Below, piece by piece: positions 39,308 to 42,031 of a DNA stretch of 42,031 bases. The stretch's first letter is position 1, and the number at the start of each line of letters is the position of its first letter. Below the pieces are notes generated by a model. The model had not been told where the DNA came from, searched no databases, and was given only the letters and a program-made list of their open reading frames with translations. Source of the DNA: an uncultured Oscillospiraceae bacterium (GTDB taxonomy: Bacteria > Bacillota > Clostridia > Oscillospirales > Oscillospiraceae); contig CANQJZ010000019.1 of NCBI GenBank assembly GCA_947624385.1, positions 1 to 42,031 on the forward strand, read 5' to 3'. Made by a program: the position numbers and the translations under genes.

Positions 39308-39345
39308 GGATTTCGAAAAAGTCAGGTTTGACTTCGAAAACGTCA
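39308..39345 (+). promoter_or_regulatory. Direct-repeat operator upstream of the M13 peptidase gene
   Basis: Two 14-bp half-sites, TTTCGAAAAAGTCA (39311-39324) and CTTCGAAAACGTCA (39332-39345), start 21 bp apart. The whole 38-bp module recurs without change at 41550-41587. It ends 11 bases before the -35 box at 39357. Spacing of two helical turns fits LytTR-type response-regulator sites, though LytTR membership of the regulator is not shown in this window. Confidence 0.65.
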
Positions 39346-39356
39346 GTATGCGCCCA

Positions 39357-39385
39357 TTGAAGAAGTCCGAATGAGATGGTAAAAT
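39357..39385 (+). promoter_or_regulatory. Promoter of the M13 peptidase gene
   Basis: A weak -35 TTGAAG (39357-39362), 17-base spacer and TAAAAT (39380-39385); TATAAT at 39389-39394 is an alternative -10. A weak -35 just behind the operator suits activation. AAGGGAGA gives the ribosome site before ATG 39436. Confidence 0.55.
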
Positions 39386-39435
39386 CATTATAATAGGGCA
39401 GCGGATGGCTGCTGAAGAAGGGAGACATATCGATC

Positions 39436-41454
39436 ATGAGAGCAAAACGCATACTTGCCTCTGTCCTGGCGCTGGTGCTGGTGCTGGGCTGCTGTGGTAC
39501 GGCCTTCGCCGGGTCGGAGGACGACGGCATCCTGGATTTCCTGCCGGAGACCAAGCCTTCGCCGGAGGACGACCTGTACGGCTATGTGAACTTTGACAGG
39601 CTGGGTGAGGTAGAGATCCCCGTGGGCTACGCGGCCTGGGATGCCTTCACCGAGAACAATCTGGAGATCACCGACGAGCTGAACGAGATCGTGGACGAGT
39701 GCGTGGCCAACGCCGGGACGTATGAAAAGGGGACGCCGGAGCAGAAGATAGCGGACTTGTACCTGTCCTATGTGGACGAGGACAGCCGCAACGCCACCGG
39801 TATCGAGCCGCTGCGCCCCTATCTGGACGCCATTGAGCAGGCCGGGACCGTTCAGGAATATGTGGAGGCGATCGCCTCCCTGAGCGGCGAGCTGGGCTAT
39901 TCGAGCCTGCTGTCCTTCAGCGTGGGAACGGATCTGTATGATTCCAACCACTATACCGCCTATGTGAGCCAGGCGGATCTGGGGCTGGGCAAGGAATACC
40001 TGGAGGACGAGAGCATGTCCTTCTATTGGGATCTCTATAAGACGTTCATCACGGAGCTGTTCGTGCTGTACGGCGTCCCCGAGGAGGAGGCCGCCGAGAA
40101 GACAGAGGCCGTGTTCGCCCTGCAGACCCAGCTGGCCGGCCCGTCGCTGTCCGAGGAGGATATGTATGATTATTCCAAGGCGTACCTTCCCATGAGCCTG
40201 GACGAGGTGGCCGCGCTGCTGCCCACCGTTGATTTGGCGCCGGTGCTGGAGGCGCAACAGGTGTCCGGCGCGGAGCAGTTCCTGGTGACAGACCCGGGGC
40301 AGCTGGAGGCCATCGGCCAGGCGCTCACCGAGGAGAATCTGCCGGTGTTGAAGGACTTCTCCGTCGTCACGCTGCTCAAGGACATGTCCTCTTATGTGAG
40401 CATGGACTACCGGCAGGCGGCGCAGGACTACTCCTCGGCCATGAACGGCGTCACGCCCAAAGAACTGCCTGAGGCGGCCAAGAGCGCGGTCCAGTCGGAT
40501 CTGGAGTGGGATTTTGCCAAGATCTATGTGGAGAAGTATTTCTCCGAGGACAGCAAGCAGGAAGTGCTGGACATCGTCAATGAGATCCTGGACTGGTTCG
40601 CCGGGCGCATCGACGAGCTGGACTGGATGGGCGACGAGACCAAGGCGGCCGCCAAGAAGAAGCTGGACACCATGACCGTGAAGATCGGCTATCCCGACAG
40701 CTATGATTTCGTGGCCTATCTGGACGATGTGGAGTATGTGTCCCCGGCAGACGGCGGGAGCCTCATCGAGAACCAGCTGAATCTGTTCCGGGCCATCGCC
40801 GCTTACAACAACAGCCAGCTGGGCGAGGAAGTGGATAAGACCATCTGGAGCATGACGCCGCAGACCGTGAACGCCTACTATAACCCCTCCGCCAACGAGA
40901 TCGTGTTCCCCGCGGGCATCATCCGGGGCGCGTTTTTCGATCCGGAGGCCAGCCGGGCGGCCCATCTGGGCGGCATCGGCGCGGTCATCGGCCATGAGCT
41001 GACCCACGCCTTCGACAGCTCCGGCGCTAACTTCGACGAGAACGGCAACCTGAACATGTGGTGGACCGAGGAAGATTACACCAACTTTACGGCGCTGCAG
41101 CAGGACATCATCGACTACTACGACAACTACGAGGTGCTGGACGGCGTCACCGTCAACGGGAACCTGACCCTGGGCGAGAACATCGCTGACCTGGGCGCGC
41201 TGCACTGCGTGACGGAGCTGTGCGGGGACGACCCCGAGGCTCTGCAGGAGCTGTTCACCGCCTGGGCGCAGGTGTGGGCCATGAAGGAGTCCCAGGAGTA
41301 TTTCGATTACCTGATCCGTCTGGACTCCCACTCCCCCAACTTCGTCCGGGTCAACGCGGTGGTGAGCGCCACCGACGCGTTCTATACGGCCTATGACGTC
41401 CAGGAGGGCGACGGCATGTATGTGGCCCCCGAGGATCGGGTAGGCATCTGGTAA
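39436..41454 (+). CDS. Exported M13 (neprilysin-type) metallopeptidase
   Basis: The 672-aa product has a signal sequence (about 1-26; cleavage after AFA, or lipidation at the C of VLGC), the zinc motif HELTH (520-524) and the third ligand ENIADLG (E581, D585). The family also shows NAYYNPSANEIVFPAGI and the conserved end near the C-terminus (VGIW here, where CxVW is usual). PepO-like M13 enzymes cleave short peptides outside or on the cell. It lies between two copies of the same operator module and upstream of a response-regulator gene, so its expression is probably under that regulator. Confidence 0.95.
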   Translation: MRAKRILASVLALVLVLGCCGTAFAGSEDDGILDFLPETKPSPEDDLYGYVNFDRLGEVEIPVGYAAWDAFTENNLEITDELNEIVDECVANAGTYEKGTPEQKIADLYLSYVDEDSRNATGIEPLRPYLDAIEQAGTVQEYVEAIASLSGELGYSSLLSFSVGTDLYDSNHYTAYVSQADLGLGKEYLEDESMSFYWDLYKTFITELFVLYGVPEEEAAEKTEAVFALQTQLAGPSLSEEDMYDYSKAYLPMSLDEVAALLPTVDLAPVLEAQQVSGAEQFLVTDPGQLEAIGQALTEENLPVLKDFSVVTLLKDMSSYVSMDYRQAAQDYSSAMNGVTPKELPEAAKSAVQSDLEWDFAKIYVEKYFSEDSKQEVLDIVNEILDWFAGRIDELDWMGDETKAAAKKKLDTMTVKIGYPDSYDFVAYLDDVEYVSPADGGSLIENQLNLFRAIAAYNNSQLGEEVDKTIWSMTPQTVNAYYNPSANEIVFPAGIIRGAFFDPEASRAAHLGGIGAVIGHELTHAFDSSGANFDENGNLNMWWTEEDYTNFTALQQDIIDYYDNYEVLDGVTVNGNLTLGENIADLGALHCVTELCGDDPEALQELFTAWAQVWAMKESQEYFDYLIRLDSHSPNFVRVNAVVSATDAFYTAYDVQEGDGMYVAPEDRVGIW

Positions 41455-41497
41455 CGGCAGCCAAGTGGCTCCGTATACGGCGCAAAAAACCCATTAT

Positions 41498-41535
41498 ACA
41501 GAGGTCATCCCAGCATAGGATGGCCTCTGTTTTTG
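41498..41535 (+). terminator. Terminator of the M13 peptidase gene
   Basis: ACAGAGGTCATCC (41498-41510) pairs with GGATGGCCTCTGT (41518-41530) with one T-G wobble, seven-base loop, then TTTTT. Confidence 0.85.
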
Positions 41536-41549
41536 CCATATCAAGGGCT

Positions 41550-41587
41550 GGATTTCGAAAAAGTCAGGTTTGACTTCGAAAACGTCA
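41550..41587 (+). promoter_or_regulatory. Direct-repeat operator upstream of the response-regulator gene
   Basis: An exact copy of 39308-39345, with half-sites at 41553-41566 and 41574-41587. The sequence CATTGARG that holds the -35 box starts 47 bases after the module start in both copies. This suggests the regulator controls its own gene and the M13 peptidase gene. Confidence 0.65.
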
Positions 41588-41598
41588 ATCCTGTCACA

Positions 41599-41628
41599 TT
41601 GAGGCAGTCCCGGTCGGTATGTTATAAT
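41599..41628 (+). promoter_or_regulatory. Operator-linked promoter of the response-regulator gene
   Basis: TTGAGG (41599-41604), an 18-base spacer and TATAAT (41623-41628). Confidence 0.55.
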
Positions 41629-41662
41629 GGCGTTGTAACGTCATTATACCGAAAAGATACCG

Positions 41663-41705
41663 GTCGTGCTCCTGCCTTTGGCAGAACCGCACGACATGGT
41701 ATAAT
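41663..41705 (+). promoter_or_regulatory. Second promoter overlapped by a nested hairpin
   Basis: TTGGCA (41678-41683), 16-base spacer, TATAAT (41700-41705). The -35 lies within nested inverted repeats: outer GTCGTGC (41663-41669) with GCACGAC (41689-41695), inner CTGCC (41672-41676) with GGCAG (41680-41684). In the longer transcript the hairpin would lie in the leader. It may be an operator or an RNA element. Confidence 0.45.
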
Positions 41706-41797
41706 CAAAAAATGTGTGTGCTCATCACTATATTGACGAGCGAATGGAAATGATCGCAGGCGTTATTGTATAGGACCCGCTGTGAGGAGGTGTGTCT

Positions 41798-42031
41798 ATG
41801 CGGATCGCGGTCTGCGACGATGAGCCTCGGGAGTTGGAGCGTTTTGAGACGGCCCTGCATGGGTGGGACCCGACGAGAAAAGCGGAGAAGTTTCTGAACG
41901 GCGCCTCGCTTTTGGCGGCGGCCAGGGGCGTGCCCGGTTTCGACATCGCGTTTTTGGACATCTATATGCCCGGGGAAAACGGCGTGGACGTGGCCGAGGC
42001 GCTGCGGGAGATATCCCCCGAGACGGGGATC
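41798..42031 (+). CDS. Response regulator, receiver domain (partial, 3' end outside window)
   Basis: ATG 41798 follows GAGGAGG. The 78 visible residues form the first part of a receiver domain: acidic pocket D7, D8 in MRIAVCDDEPRE and phosphoacceptor D54 in FLDIYMPG. The MRIAVCDDEP start is characteristic of LytTR-type (AgrA/LytR-like) regulators, but the DNA-binding domain lies outside the window. A partner sensor kinase should lie further right. Confidence 0.85.
   Translation, partial: MRIAVCDDEPRELERFETALHGWDPTRKAEKFLNGASLLAAARGVPGFDIAFLDIYMPGENGVDVAEALREISPETGI

Noticed and set aside
39308-39345. Reading the 38-bp module as transposon ends or target-site duplication around the M13 gene
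   Set aside because: The copies are direct, have internal direct repeats, keep a fixed distance to a -35 box, and the enclosed gene matches host composition; a regulatory site explains this better.
41533-41736. 67-codon frame over the regulator's upstream region
   Set aside because: It runs across the operator and two promoters, and the translation has no protein-like pattern.
1-42031. CRISPR array, tRNA or rRNA genes
   Set aside because: No regularly spaced repeats, no cloverleaf-type sequence with a CCA-type end and no rRNA signature sequence were noticed on either strand.

Overview
The window looks like a chromosome segment of a high-GC, spore-forming Clostridia, most likely an Oscillospirales gut commensal. 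This rests on the sporulation genes (yqfC, yqfD, ylbJ), the Firmicutes order phoH-ybeY-era-yqzL-recO, a class II galT, SLH-anchored surface proteins and strong sigma-A type promoters. The species call is inference. Most of the window is visibly GC-rich. The first 3.4 kb is clearly AT-richer and foreign in character.

Layout. 1-3718: one end of an integrated element whose remainder lies outside the window. It carries the end of an unknown gene, two tiny overlapping ORFs and, on the minus strand, a three-gene cargo run: a 340-aa unknown protein, a 68-aa zinc-ribbon membrane protein and a frameshifted DUF4209 protein. 3422-5047: rlmD on the minus strand, whose last ~100 codons appear to come from the element; its stop codon overlaps the first cargo start as ATGA. 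5204-9359: an SLH-anchored GH25 muramidase, a dispersed palindromic repeat, a CapA-like protein lacking metal ligands, and ylbJ. 9429-16563: yqfC-yqfD-phoH-ybeY-era-yqzL-recO-mutS2. 16698-20375: ptsH, then uvrC-rsmD-coaD and a coiled-coil gene joined by ATGA overlaps. 20495-22727: an ECF sigma factor with a large membrane partner. 22833-26561: gluQRS-galK-galT on the minus strand (tRNA modification plus the Leloir pathway). 26678-27220: pgsA, divergent. 27315-30421: an ECF sigma factor, a membrane protein and an ABC-2 type exporter. 30456-32240: a secreted M3 peptidase (minus). 32452-35013: a large surface protein. 35116-35348: a second, inverted and larger copy of the dispersed repeat. 35364-38155: a peptide-type binding lipoprotein and a class I aminotransferase. 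38223-39048: an IS1182-like transposase remnant and a solitary HicB-like gene. 39436-41454: an exported M13 metallopeptidase. 41798-end: the start of a response regulator.

How genes may work together. The most noteworthy arrangement is at the left end: the element replaces the 3' end of rlmD with its own coding sequence and runs straight into cargo with an ATGA overlap, so the cargo should be read from the host rlmD promoter. The cargo ends in a protein with an R-x4-H motif of HEPN-RNase type, which suggests but does not prove a defence or toxin role; that gene carries a one-base frameshift here. At the right end, an identical 38-bp module made of two 14-bp direct repeats 21 bp apart lies at the same distance from the -35 box of both the M13 peptidase promoter and the response-regulator promoter, which predicts a small regulon. 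No tRNA, rRNA, CRISPR array or replication origin was recognised.
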